The notes under the pieces: model-generated
Database searches by the model: none
Seen by the model: the letters and a program-made list of their open reading frames with translations, nothing else
Told to the model about the DNA's origin: nothing
Assembly: GCA_013298775.1 (NCBI GenBank)
Contig: JAAFIV010000021.1
Span: 22,760 to 86,759, forward strand
Direction: 5' to 3'
Length of the DNA stretch: 64,000 nt
From: Ignavibacteria bacterium
GTDB taxonomy: Bacteria; Bacteroidota; Ignavibacteria; Kapaibacteriales; UBA4661
Made by a program: the position numbers and the translations under genes
In this document: positions 1 through 8,437 of the stretch, one piece after another
How the letters are laid out: the number at the start of each line of letters is the position of its first letter
How positions within the stretch are numbered: position 1 is the first letter of the stretch

Positions 1-242
1 ACCAACGCCGCAGCGTTGTCGCCTTTTACTTCCGATAAGTACCACGCCAACTCGTTCATTGCCCTGACGCGCGTGGTGTCGTGCGTGGCGGCAGCTATCA
101 CGCGGCGCAGAGAGTCTGCCTGTTCTGGTGTTTGTATAATAGTTTGCGCAGAGAGGTGTGTGCTGGCGCATAGAGCGCATACAAGCAGCAATGCGAGGTG
201 GGAGTAGTAGAAGGAAGCACCATTGGTAGTCGTCCGATTCAT
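1..242 (-). CDS. TPR-type sensor kinase, N-terminal part (runs off the window)
   Basis: The reading frame opens at an ATG at 242 and stays open to the window edge. The first 34 or so residues form a signal peptide with a hydrophobic LALLLVCALCA core ending near SAQ. It is followed by QADSLRRVIAAATHDTTRVRAMNELAWYLSE, the same pattern that opens the TPR region in the kinase at 15879-18260 (DSLKRNVRTAMHDTARISALCKLANAY). I therefore infer another periplasmic-TPR sensor kinase. Its catalytic part is not visible. It lies 76 bp downstream of the kinase ending at 319 and is probably the last visible member of the minus-strand kinase run that starts near 8046. The alternative, a TPR protein without a kinase domain, cannot be excluded. 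Confidence 0.7.
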   Translation of the reverse strand, partial: MNRTTTNGASFYYSHLALLLVCALCASTHLSAQTIIQTPEQADSLRRVIAAATHDTTRVRAMNELAWYLSEVKGDNAAAL

Positions 243-318
243 GGTAGCATTTGTGGAAAATGATTCGTAAATGTACTGGCGTTCTATTCCGCTCAACATA
301 CACAATATTCACGGAACA

Positions 319-3300
319 TCACCCTTTTGCACGAGGCAATTCTACAATAAACGTTGCGCCCTTGCCAAGCTCCGATTCGCACCACACCCTGCCGTTCATT
401 GCTTCGACCATTTTTTTGACAATGCTCAAGCCCAGACCTGTACTGTGTTCGCCGCCTGTTGGACGTGCAGAAAGACGGGCGAATTTCCCGAACATTTTTT
501 TCATATCTGCTTCAGATATTCCAGGTCCTTCATCCTGCACTTCCACGCGCACGGCTTCAGTGCTTGATTTCAAACGAATAAAGACACTCTTTTCGTGCGG
601 TGAATATTTCACAGCATTCGAGATAAGATTATCCACAACCTGCATGAATGCTTGCTCATCAGCAAGAACGGTGACATCTTGATTGGGAAACTCTGTATGA
701 AGAGTAATTTTTTTTGATGATGCTTGGTATGCAAATACTTCTACAATACTGACAAGCATTGGCTTCGGCTGAATTGTCGTAATGTGTATTTTCAATGCTC
801 CTGATTCAATCGTATTGAGTTCCAAGAGATTTTTTATCAGTGCAAACATCCGCTCTGTTGAGTTAAAAATCTGCTTTCCTACTTCTTGAGCCATTTCGTT
901 CTCTACCCCTCCTGCAATCACTTCTGCTAATCCCTGAATACCCGAAAGCGGACTTTTGAGATCATGCACGACAATGCCCATAATTTCATTTTTTTCTCGA
1001 TTTGATTCTGCTAACTGGTCATTCAACTGCGTAAGTTTTTGGTGTCTCGACCAAAGCTCTTGTTGAGCTACTTCTATGTCGGCGTATGCGGCTGAAAGTT
1101 TATTATTGGTAGCAGAGAGTTGTACTGTTTGCTCTTGTAATTCTTGTGTTCGGACAGTAACTCTTTCCTCCAGCCAATGATTCATTTGCTCAATCTGAAG
1201 TTGCGCGATACGGCGATTGGTGATGTTATGCGCAACAAAACACACCGCTACTATCTCTCCTTGTACATTTCGCACAGGATTGTAGCTTATTTCCCAAAAT
1301 ATTGGAGATTCGGAAGAAAAAGGATTCGGCAGTTCAATATCAAATTCTAAGGAATTTCCCTGCATTACTGTTGCAAAATCTCGCTCCACATCAGCAATAC
1401 GCTGACCTGCATACTGACGGACATCAAGACCTATCACGGGTTCAACATCAGGCTTCATTGCAAGCATTGATTGATATGCTGATTTATTGAACCTGAGCAG
1501 TTTGAAATCCGCACTGACAAGAGTCATCACATCCCCTGACGCATCAAGCATACTTTGGGTTGTCAAATCCGTCGTTAATCGCTCCTCTTCTTGTGTGCGC
1601 AGTTCTTCTGTTATGTCGTATTCAATAGCCACAAACGATATGCAACTACCGTTATCATCGAATACAGGCGTTATCGCTAAACGAAGCCAATACTCTCGCC
1701 CTTCTTTGGTATAGTTCAAAATATTGCATTCGATGGGCTGATACGCCTGAAGTGCTTGGGAAATGTGTTGTACCGTTTCTCGGTTGGTATTTTTTCCCTG
1801 AAGCACGGAACCAGGTTTTTTGCCCTGCATATCGGCAAGCGAATAACCAGTCAATCGCTCAAATGCTTGATTGACGAATTTTGTACGCCCCAGAACGTCG
1901 GTAATAACAACAACTTGCGAGGTTGTATCGGCAACTAACGCCAATAAAGCCTTCTCTTCCAGCAATGCACGCCGAATTTGGTCATTTTCAATCAAAGAAG
2001 CATTTTGACTTTCAACTTCTTCTTTCAGGTCTTGAGATTTTTTCAGAAGGTCTTGCAAATGCTCTTCGTACCGAGCTTGCTGACGGCTTCGTTGCACAAG
2101 AATAATGACAATAATCACACCGGCAAGAACAAGAACTCCCAGAAGAATAGTTATGGCGGTTCTTCGTTCGTTTTTTTCCGTGAGCAACTGTATTTCTGCT
2201 TCTTGTTCGGCAAGCCTCCCTCTCTCCTGCACTTCAATAATTCTGGTATTCACGTTATCGTTGATAATAGAATCCTTCATTGTAACGAGTAAACGTAACA
2301 CCGCCACTACTTCATCATTTCGCTTCCATGCCTCATAAATACGTGCTTGAACGGAATACAACTCAAGTTTTTCCTTTTTGCGAACAAGCGGATGCGCAAG
2401 CCCTCGTTCCGTGTACGCAAAGGCTTGGTCGAGAAAGGATGTTGTCTTGCTCTTCAAAGCATTATCATTGCTCAATGCTGCCTGAACAAGAGCATCAGCA
2501 ATTAGCACACACACCGAAGGACGTATGCGTTCACCGAAGGCAAGTGTATCGAAGCGAACAAGGGAATCAATGAGTGGAATAGCTTCTCGAAAGCGCGACA
2601 GTGAAGAAAGAGCTTGGACTTCCTGACCAAGTAAATTCACGATATGCAACGTATCACGCAGAGACCACGCCAACTCTACCCCTTCGCGTGCAGACAAGTA
2701 GGCAGAATCAGGCTTTTCCAATGACCGATACAGAGAAGCCATTGATTTCAGCCATTCTATACGAAAAGACTTTCTCCCATCTCTGCGCATATACGTTTCA
2801 GCAGCATAAAGGAAATGCTTTGCCTTTTCGGGTTGGTTCATGGCGAGAGAAATCTCGGCGACATTGAGACGAGCAAGGAAGGAGTTACGATTATCGTGCA
2901 TTGCATCCCCAAGGGCAATCTCACGCTCATAATACTGCAAGGCAGTAGAAAACATCTCTTGTTGCTGGTACATCAATCCTATCAGCCCAGAAAGTGCAGC
3001 GATATTGAAGGAATCTTTGAGAGCCTCAAAGGTGTGCAACGCAAGGTGCAATGTATCGGAGGCTACCGAGAATCGGCGTTCTAAACGCAGGATATTGCCG
3101 ACATTTTCGTATAAACGGGCTTGTAAATATTTGTTGTTCAGTGAAGCGACGATAGGACGCACTTCTTCCACAAAAAGACGCATTTGTGCGGTATTCGGAC
3201 GATAATTTCTGGCTGTCATAAAAACAAGATGCACGTAGCCAGAATCATTCGTCAATCCTTGTGAACGCCGTGTTTGGAGTTCTTTCAATAAGGAATCACG

Positions 3301-3393
3301 TGAGAGGAATTGAGCAACAAGGGGAGGTGTCTGCCAGCACGCCAGAGCAATAGACAATAAGCACGTAATAATGTTCACGTTGAAGCGTATCAT
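319..3393 (-). CDS. Hybrid-length sensor histidine kinase: TPR + 2 PAS + HisKA + HATPase
   Basis: A 1024-residue membrane sensor kinase. Order: signal peptide (1-27), a TPR-like helical region (about 35-390) expected in the periplasm, a membrane segment (about 413-432), a coiled coil, two PAS domains (about 480-600 and 610-735), a long coiled coil and the kinase core. The H-box reads VVHDLKSPLSG with the phospho-acceptor His near residue 810. The N-box is DNLISNAVKYSP, G1 is DEGPGIS and G2 is GEHSTGLGLSIVKKMVEAMNG. The first PAS lacks the cysteine motif of LOV domains. The H-box differs from its neighbours (VVHDLKSPL instead of VSHDLKNPI), so this is the most divergent member here in that region. 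It starts at an ATG, 92 bp after the stop of the gene at 3486-5315. No response regulator is encoded nearby. Confidence 0.95.
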   Translation of the reverse strand: MIRFNVNIITCLLSIALACWQTPPLVAQFLSRDSLLKELQTRRSQGLTNDSGYVHLVFMTARNYRPNTAQMRLFVEEVRPIVASLNNKYLQARLYENVGNILRLERRFSVASDTLHLALHTFEALKDSFNIAALSGLIGLMYQQQEMFSTALQYYEREIALGDAMHDNRNSFLARLNVAEISLAMNQPEKAKHFLYAAETYMRRDGRKSFRIEWLKSMASLYRSLEKPDSAYLSAREGVELAWSLRDTLHIVNLLGQEVQALSSLSRFREAIPLIDSLVRFDTLAFGERIRPSVCVLIADALVQAALSNDNALKSKTTSFLDQAFAYTERGLAHPLVRKKEKLELYSVQARIYEAWKRNDEVVAVLRLLVTMKDSIINDNVNTRIIEVQERGRLAEQEAEIQLLTEKNERRTAITILLGVLVLAGVIIVIILVQRSRQQARYEEHLQDLLKKSQDLKEEVESQNASLIENDQIRRALLEEKALLALVADTTSQVVVITDVLGRTKFVNQAFERLTGYSLADMQGKKPGSVLQGKNTNRETVQHISQALQAYQPIECNILNYTKEGREYWLRLAITPVFDDNGSCISFVAIEYDITEELRTQEEERLTTDLTTQSMLDASGDVMTLVSADFKLLRFNKSAYQSMLAMKPDVEPVIGLDVRQYAGQRIADVERDFATVMQGNSLEFDIELPNPFSSESPIFWEISYNPVRNVQGEIVAVCFVAHNITNRRIAQLQIEQMNHWLEERVTVRTQELQEQTVQLSATNNKLSAAYADIEVAQQELWSRHQKLTQLNDQLAESNREKNEIMGIVVHDLKSPLSGIQGLAEVIAGGVENEMAQEVGKQIFNSTERMFALIKNLLELNTIESGALKIHITTIQPKPMLVSIVEVFAYQASSKKITLHTEFPNQDVTVLADEQAFMQVVDNLISNAVKYSPHEKSVFIRLKSSTEAVRVEVQDEGPGISEADMKKMFGKFARLSARPTGGEHSTGLGLSIVKKMVEAMNGRVWCESELGKGATFIVELPRAKG

Positions 3394-3485
3394 TCTAACC
3401 TTTTATATCTTTTCAGAACCGAACAGAGTTTATACTATCCTGAAATTTACCAATTTTTTCTACAAAAAGAAAGTTTTCTTCGCCA

Positions 3486-5315
3486 TTATGCAGTTGGCAA
3501 TTCCACAATAAACGTCGCGCCCTTACCAAGCTCCGATTCGCACCAGACCTTGCCGTTCATTGCTTCCACCATTTTCTTTACAATGCTCAAACCCAGACCT
3601 GAACTGTGTTCGCCGCCTGTTGGTTGCGCAGAAAGCCTAGCAAATTTACCAAAGAGTTTTTTCATATCTTCTTCGGAAATACCAGGTCCTTCGTCTTGCA
3701 CTTCAACGCGCATAGCACTCTCCATTGCACGAAGACGAATGATAATGTTTGTCTCAAAGGGCGAATACTTTAGCGCATTAGAAACAAGATTATCAAGGAC
3801 TTGCGTAATGGCTTGCTCATCCACTGCTACGTGAAATTCCTCTCCAATTTTCTCCAGATGCAGGGTAATATTTTTTTTCTCGGCATTGGCGTGATATTCA
3901 AACATTAAGGAATCAAGAATGGAATACAGTGAGGCAGAAATCATCTTGTACTGCATTGAGCCTTGCTCCATGCGGTTCAAATCCAGAAGATTGGTCACCA
4001 ATTCCAACATCCTTTCGGTCGTCGTAATAATTTTAGTCGCAATATCAGGAATATTTTGTGCTTGAACGTACCCTTGCAAAATCATATCGGCAAAGAGGCG
4101 GACCGCACCAATAGGGTTCTTCAGGTCGTGTGAAACAATGCCCATTATCTCGTTTTTCTCTGTGTTCAAGGTGTTGAGTTCCACATTTTGCTCGGAGAGC
4201 TTCGTATTGGCAAGCTGAATGGCAATAGATTGTTCCTCAAGTTCGCGGTTTTGCTCTTCGAGTTTGTTGTTGGCAAGCTGAATTTCTGCCGCTTGACGCG
4301 CCAATTCTTCGGTTTGTTCTCGCGCCTTTTGAAGCTGTGTGCGCTTATCTTCCAAAACCATTTCGAGTGCCTTGAAAATATCTGCATACAAATCATTATT
4401 GGGAATGCTCGGCATGGGAATATCATCAACGTCACTTGACTCAATACGGGCAAGAATCGTGTACATTTGGTCGAGGCGTTCTTGGTGAATATCCTTTCTG
4501 CCAACAAGTTCGGCTCCCCTTGTCGCGGCATACGCCGTAGCGTTTTGTAGCACACTTGAAGCAGATGGCTGTTTCATAAAATAGGTTTGCAAGATTGCCC
4601 GAAACGCATCGTCAAACGAACCAAAAATCCGCCATGTTGAATACGCATGCGGCAGTGCTTTTTGGGTAATGGCAAAGCTAATGCGCAGCACATCACCAGC
4701 TATCAGGAAGACAGTTTCTCGCTCACCGCGTTCCCATTTCTCTGCGAGAATTTGCCGTGTCCGCCGAGAGGCGTATTTATCCACCTTTCCCGTATGCAAC
4801 GTGTTATTGATGGTCCTTTGCTCATGCCAGCCCATGCAGCTTTTGATGCTATCTGCCGTTTCGACAATTCGCTCAAATGCTTCTTCGGAAATATCGCCCC
4901 GCGATTCTGTGTAAGCAAATGCTCCTTCCACAACAAATGCCCGATAGCTCATTGCCCCAGCAGTGTACACCCATTCTTCTTTTTCTACGATACGGAAATT
5001 CATGCCCAAAACAGTGAGATATGCTTTTTTTTCATCCCAAAGAGCGTCAAAAAGCGGATTTGCTGGAAAGCGGAGTTCACTTTCCAGCAGAGATGCTTTC
5101 TGCATCCGTGCAGATGAGAATCGAACAAGAAGAAGGATATTGAGCGCGAGAAAAATTGCTCCCACGATAAGGGGAAAGACTCGGTTGCTACTGCTGTTCA
5201 ACAGAAACAAGCACACTCCCACACCGATAATATTGACACTTATCAGCACTATCCAGAGTGTTTTTTTTTGCCAACGAAAGCTCGCCGTTGGTGAGTTCTG
5301 GAGTTCGTGGTTCAT
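3486..5315 (-). CDS. Membrane sensor histidine kinase without TPR region
   Basis: A 609-residue kinase with two N-terminal membrane helices (about 19-40 and 47-68) and almost no periplasmic loop. A cytoplasmic region of about 230 residues follows that I do not recognise (YLTVLGMNFRIVEKEEW, then RTRQILAEKWERGERETVF). Next is a coiled coil made of repeated AEIQLANNKLEEQNRELEEQ-like units (about 315-385), then HisKA with H-box GIVSHDLKNPIGAV (His near 400) and HATPase with N-, G1- and G2-boxes intact. The last 60 residues are nearly identical to those of the other kinases here. It starts 16 bp downstream of the seven-helix protein at 5332-6027, so the two are almost certainly co-transcribed. The sensing input is unknown and may come from the membrane partner. 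Confidence 0.93.
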   Translation of the reverse strand: MNHELQNSPTASFRWQKKTLWIVLISVNIIGVGVCLFLLNSSSNRVFPLIVGAIFLALNILLLVRFSSARMQKASLLESELRFPANPLFDALWDEKKAYLTVLGMNFRIVEKEEWVYTAGAMSYRAFVVEGAFAYTESRGDISEEAFERIVETADSIKSCMGWHEQRTINNTLHTGKVDKYASRRTRQILAEKWERGERETVFLIAGDVLRISFAITQKALPHAYSTWRIFGSFDDAFRAILQTYFMKQPSASSVLQNATAYAATRGAELVGRKDIHQERLDQMYTILARIESSDVDDIPMPSIPNNDLYADIFKALEMVLEDKRTQLQKAREQTEELARQAAEIQLANNKLEEQNRELEEQSIAIQLANTKLSEQNVELNTLNTEKNEIMGIVSHDLKNPIGAVRLFADMILQGYVQAQNIPDIATKIITTTERMLELVTNLLDLNRMEQGSMQYKMISASLYSILDSLMFEYHANAEKKNITLHLEKIGEEFHVAVDEQAITQVLDNLVSNALKYSPFETNIIIRLRAMESAMRVEVQDEGPGISEEDMKKLFGKFARLSAQPTGGEHSSGLGLSIVKKMVEAMNGKVWCESELGKGATFIVELPTA

Positions 5316-5331
5316 AAAGACAGATTTGTTG

Positions 5332-6027
5332 CTATGACTGAATTTTATTGGGAAGAATTTTTAGAAGAATAAGATAGGCAATATCGCCAACAAAAACCAA
5401 CACTCCCATTGTAAACAAAAAGAGGTTAAAGGGCGCATTAAAAAACACCGCAACCGTCGTAAATGCTGTCCCCAACATTTTCAACCATGCTACTGAAGGA
5501 AGAAAAACACGCTGATTATACAAACGGAGGTACTGATAAAGGTAAATAATGGAAATAACGATATTCAGAAGATATGCCGACATTGCTTCGCGGATAAGGT
5601 CGTCATTGGTGGTCATGGCAGTTTCGCCCATTCCCGCATCAGCGATAACCCACACAAATACCCCCCAAAAAATCATCAATGCGAGGGTGATTGGTTTGAT
5701 ATATTGAAGGATAAGTGGTGTGCTTATCTCGTTCTTTGCATACTTCACGGCAAAATACATATTCACGCAATCAATCAAAAACCAAATGCGTACTCCCCAT
5801 TGAATGATAGGATTCAAGGTAGGGTCGTACGGAAAAACGAATCCGTACAAGCCTTCCCATACCAAATCCCCCGTGATGATAAATATCGGGATTTCGATAA
5901 ACTGATTTTTTCGCGCATGGAAAATCAGAATAATGTACACCGCAATCCACGCAATATTACCAATAAGCGCGGGAAGAACAACATTGAGCGGAAGTCCGTT
6001 GGGAGAAAAAATATGGAGCGAGTGCAT
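5332..6027 (-). CDS. Seven-helix membrane protein resembling Pyr4-type terpene cyclases
   Basis: A 231-residue protein made almost entirely of seven hydrophobic helices (about 17-36, 45-64, 75-95, 107-128, 148-167, 180-198, 203-223). Helix 2 carries ITGDLVWEGLYGF with Glu58, helix 3 has an Asp at 86, and helix 7 carries GVLVFVGDIAYLILL with Asp215. In the fungal membrane terpene cyclase Pyr4, of similar length and seven helices, the functionally essential acids are in helix 2 (WE) and in the last helix, at very similar positions. That resemblance is from memory of the family and is an inference. No isoprenoid gene sits beside it, and its neighbours are sensor kinases (45 bp to the upstream one, 16 bp to the downstream one), so a sensory or accessory role is equally possible. 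The ATG at 6027 is preceded by an AAAGGA-type ribosome binding site. Confidence 0.75.
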   Translation of the reverse strand: MHSLHIFSPNGLPLNVVLPALIGNIAWIAVYIILIFHARKNQFIEIPIFIITGDLVWEGLYGFVFPYDPTLNPIIQWGVRIWFLIDCVNMYFAVKYAKNEISTPLILQYIKPITLALMIFWGVFVWVIADAGMGETAMTTNDDLIREAMSAYLLNIVISIIYLYQYLRLYNQRVFLPSVAWLKMLGTAFTTVAVFFNAPFNLFLFTMGVLVFVGDIAYLILLKILPNKIQS

Positions 6028-6072
6028 GAGCGTGTTCCTTTCTTTTTGAAAATTGTGCGATGCGTGAATGTA

Positions 6073-8046
6073 TCATTTTGTCGGCAATTCCACAATAAAC
6101 GTCGCACCTTTACCGAGTTCCGACTCACACCACACCTTGCCATTCATAGCCTCGACCATTTTTTTGACAATGCTGAGACCCAGACCAGTACTGTGTTCGC
6201 CGCCTGTGGGCTGGGCGGAGAGGCGAGCGAATTTACCGAAAAGCTTTTGCATATCGTCTGCCGAAATACCTGGACCTTCATCGCGAATTTCAACGCGAAC
6301 CGCTTTCATACTAGCATTTACGCTCACAGCAATATTTTTGTTATGCGGCGAATATTTCACGGCATTCGAGATGAGATTATCCAGAACCTCAATAAACGCT
6401 TGCTCATCGGCATAAATATCAATGGTATCCTTCTCTGATGTATAATGAATAGTAATGTTTTTCGCTTGTGCAAGAGATTGATACCCCATCGCAATATTGT
6501 GGACAACAGGAACGGCATCGAAATTGACACAGGAAAACAGCACACCACCTTGTTCTAAACGATTGATATCCAAGAGACGAGTGACCAATTCAAGCATTCT
6601 GTTCGATATACTGACAATTTTTTCTGCCATGCCAGAAACATCTTCTGGATTCACGTGCCCTTCTTGTATCAATTCCGCAAAATTCCGAACAGCACCAATA
6701 GGATTTTTCAGGTCGTGCGAAACGATTCCCATGAACTCATTTTTCTCGGTATCCAATGCAAGCAACACCTGATTCTGTTCTTGAAGTTGCGTATTGGCAA
6801 TTTCAATTTCGGTTGCCTGCTCTTCCAAAATACTTTTTTGGCTCTGAATCTCGATGTTGGCTTCCTGAAGTTCGGTATTCTTCCGTTGTGTCGTTTGCAT
6901 TGATTTTATCATAAACCCAATAATGAACAGAAGAAGAATACTGCCACCAATCACTCCAAAACTCGTCATTCGTTCACGCTGAATTTGTATATCCTGAATA
7001 CGTTTATCTCGCAGCAATAGTTGTTTCTCCGCTTCAGAACGCTCAATGTTCAATCGCGCTTGAAAGGCTGCGATATTGTTCTGTGCTTCAATCACATCGG
7101 CAGAATCTTTAATTGCCAAAAAACTCCTGTACGCCAGCAATTCCTGGCGCGTGTCGCCCATATCTTTACAGATACTCGCCAGCAGCCGGTAACTATCTAC
7201 TTTGATGATAAATAATCCTTCATGATATTTACACTTTTCGATACCACGCTGAATGGCTTGCAATGCCTCAGCATACTTTTTTTGCCGATAGTAGAGAAGC
7301 CCAATCAGTCGCAACGAAACCGCCTCGCCGAATGCCTGACGCGCAGCAACCCGTATTTCCAATGCGCGACGCGCACAGACCAACGCCGAATCATACTGTT
7401 TGCGCGCTTCATAAATCACGCCAATACTATGCAATGCCCAGCTTTCTTGCTCCGCGTTGTGTATTGCCTTTGCCTGACGGAGAGCAGATTCGTGAAGCGA
7501 TAATGCTGCATCAAAATTCTTTTCCACTCTGTATAATCGTCCGAGCGCGTTCAGACAGGAGGCTTCGAGCAGCGTATCGCCGAAGGAGTGAGCCGTCGCT
7601 AATGCCTTGCTCAGTTGGTTTCGTGCCTGCTGACGCGAGAGAGAATCACTTTTGGTCTGCTGCCCAGCTGCAAAGCCAATGTTTCTGAGCGCGTGAGCAA
7701 TCAAGAGTGGATTTCCGATACTCTCAGCCAAACGAAGTTGACGAAAACCAAGCCCCAGTGCCGCTTCTATTTTGCCGACGATAATTGTCCAGTACGTCAG
7801 CATATCCAAGGCTTCGACCATTCCTTCTTTATAGTCAATCTTTTCGGCTAATGCAAGAGCTTCGGATGCGTAGCGGTAGGTTGTGTTACGAGAGTTTTCC
7901 TGAAAGAACGAATATTGGCGAGCGAGCGCATTCAAGCTGTCCGCCTGTGCTTTTACGCTGCGTTCGTTGCTGCTTTGAACTGCGACACCTTCTGAAGTAA
8001 ACAAACACAACAGAACGCCAAGAACAAGTATTCTGCAAAATCCCAT
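6073..8046 (-). CDS. TPR-type sensor histidine kinase
   Basis: A 657-residue kinase. I place the start at the ATG at 8046, which gives a clean signal peptide (MGFCRILVLGVLLCLFTSEG). An upstream GTG at 8076 would add 10 residues in front of it. Order: TPR repeats (about 35-320) with clear units such as ASCLNALGRLYRVEKNFDAALSLHESAL and SWALHSIGVIYEARKQYDSAL, a membrane helix (about 365-385), a coiled coil, and HisKA with H-box GIVSHDLKNPIGAVRNF (His near 445). HATPase follows with DNLISNAVKYSP, DEGPGIS and GEHSTGLGLSIVKKMVEAMNG. It is the first gene of a minus-strand run (8046 to below 1) with gaps of 45, 16, 92 and 76 bp. The signal it senses and its response regulator are unknown. Confidence 0.95.
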   Translation of the reverse strand: MGFCRILVLGVLLCLFTSEGVAVQSSNERSVKAQADSLNALARQYSFFQENSRNTTYRYASEALALAEKIDYKEGMVEALDMLTYWTIIVGKIEAALGLGFRQLRLAESIGNPLLIAHALRNIGFAAGQQTKSDSLSRQQARNQLSKALATAHSFGDTLLEASCLNALGRLYRVEKNFDAALSLHESALRQAKAIHNAEQESWALHSIGVIYEARKQYDSALVCARRALEIRVAARQAFGEAVSLRLIGLLYYRQKKYAEALQAIQRGIEKCKYHEGLFIIKVDSYRLLASICKDMGDTRQELLAYRSFLAIKDSADVIEAQNNIAAFQARLNIERSEAEKQLLLRDKRIQDIQIQRERMTSFGVIGGSILLLFIIGFMIKSMQTTQRKNTELQEANIEIQSQKSILEEQATEIEIANTQLQEQNQVLLALDTEKNEFMGIVSHDLKNPIGAVRNFAELIQEGHVNPEDVSGMAEKIVSISNRMLELVTRLLDINRLEQGGVLFSCVNFDAVPVVHNIAMGYQSLAQAKNITIHYTSEKDTIDIYADEQAFIEVLDNLISNAVKYSPHNKNIAVSVNASMKAVRVEIRDEGPGISADDMQKLFGKFARLSAQPTGGEHSTGLGLSIVKKMVEAMNGKVWCESELGKGATFIVELPTK

Positions 8047-8209
8047 ACACGCTCTGGAAAGTGGTCGTGAAATCACACACTATCAAGTGGTGGTGAAATC
8101 ACAAAATACAAAATCAAAGCAAATATTGAGCATTCGATACTTCTTTTCATGCAGGTAGAACCAGCATTTTTTGCTGTAATGCCCACTGTCGCGCCTCCAC
8201 CAGCGCGAG

Positions 8210-8377
8210 GCGGGCAATACTTGTCATCAACTTAAGCCCTCACCCCGCTCTGCGAGCGACCCTCTCCCAGAGGTAGAGGGTTTGGAGATAGCTCTATATC
8301 TTGCCCTTCTCCTTCTGGGAGAAGGGTTGGGATGAGGGAAAAATCCTTACGTTGATGACATTGGGCGGGCAATACTT
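8210..8377. repeat. Palindromic element with TGTCATCAAC ends, flanked by a 12-bp direct repeat
   Basis: The element spans about 8222-8360. Its ends are inverted copies of TGTCATCAAC(T/G)TAAG. Its middle holds the CCCTCTCCCAGAGG / CTTCTCCTTCTGGGAGAAGG palindrome that also forms the core of the elements at 18387, 35116, 39963 and 47787. Exactly outside it on both sides is GCGGGCAATACT (8210-8221 and 8365-8376), which looks like a target duplication or a pre-existing repeat. It fills most of the 390-bp gap between the kinase start at 8046 and the gene ending at 8438. I see no gene in the gap. Confidence 0.7.
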
Positions 8378-8437
8378 ATCCCACTGAACAGGAATATAAC
8401 GTGAACGCCCAGAGCTGTCAATATACAAAGCGTATCG

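Noticed and set aside
1740..1920. LOV photoreceptor domain in the first PAS of the kinase at 319-3393
   Set aside because: The region reads GKKPGSVLQGKNTN rather than the GRNCRFLQ motif, so the flavin-binding cysteine is absent.
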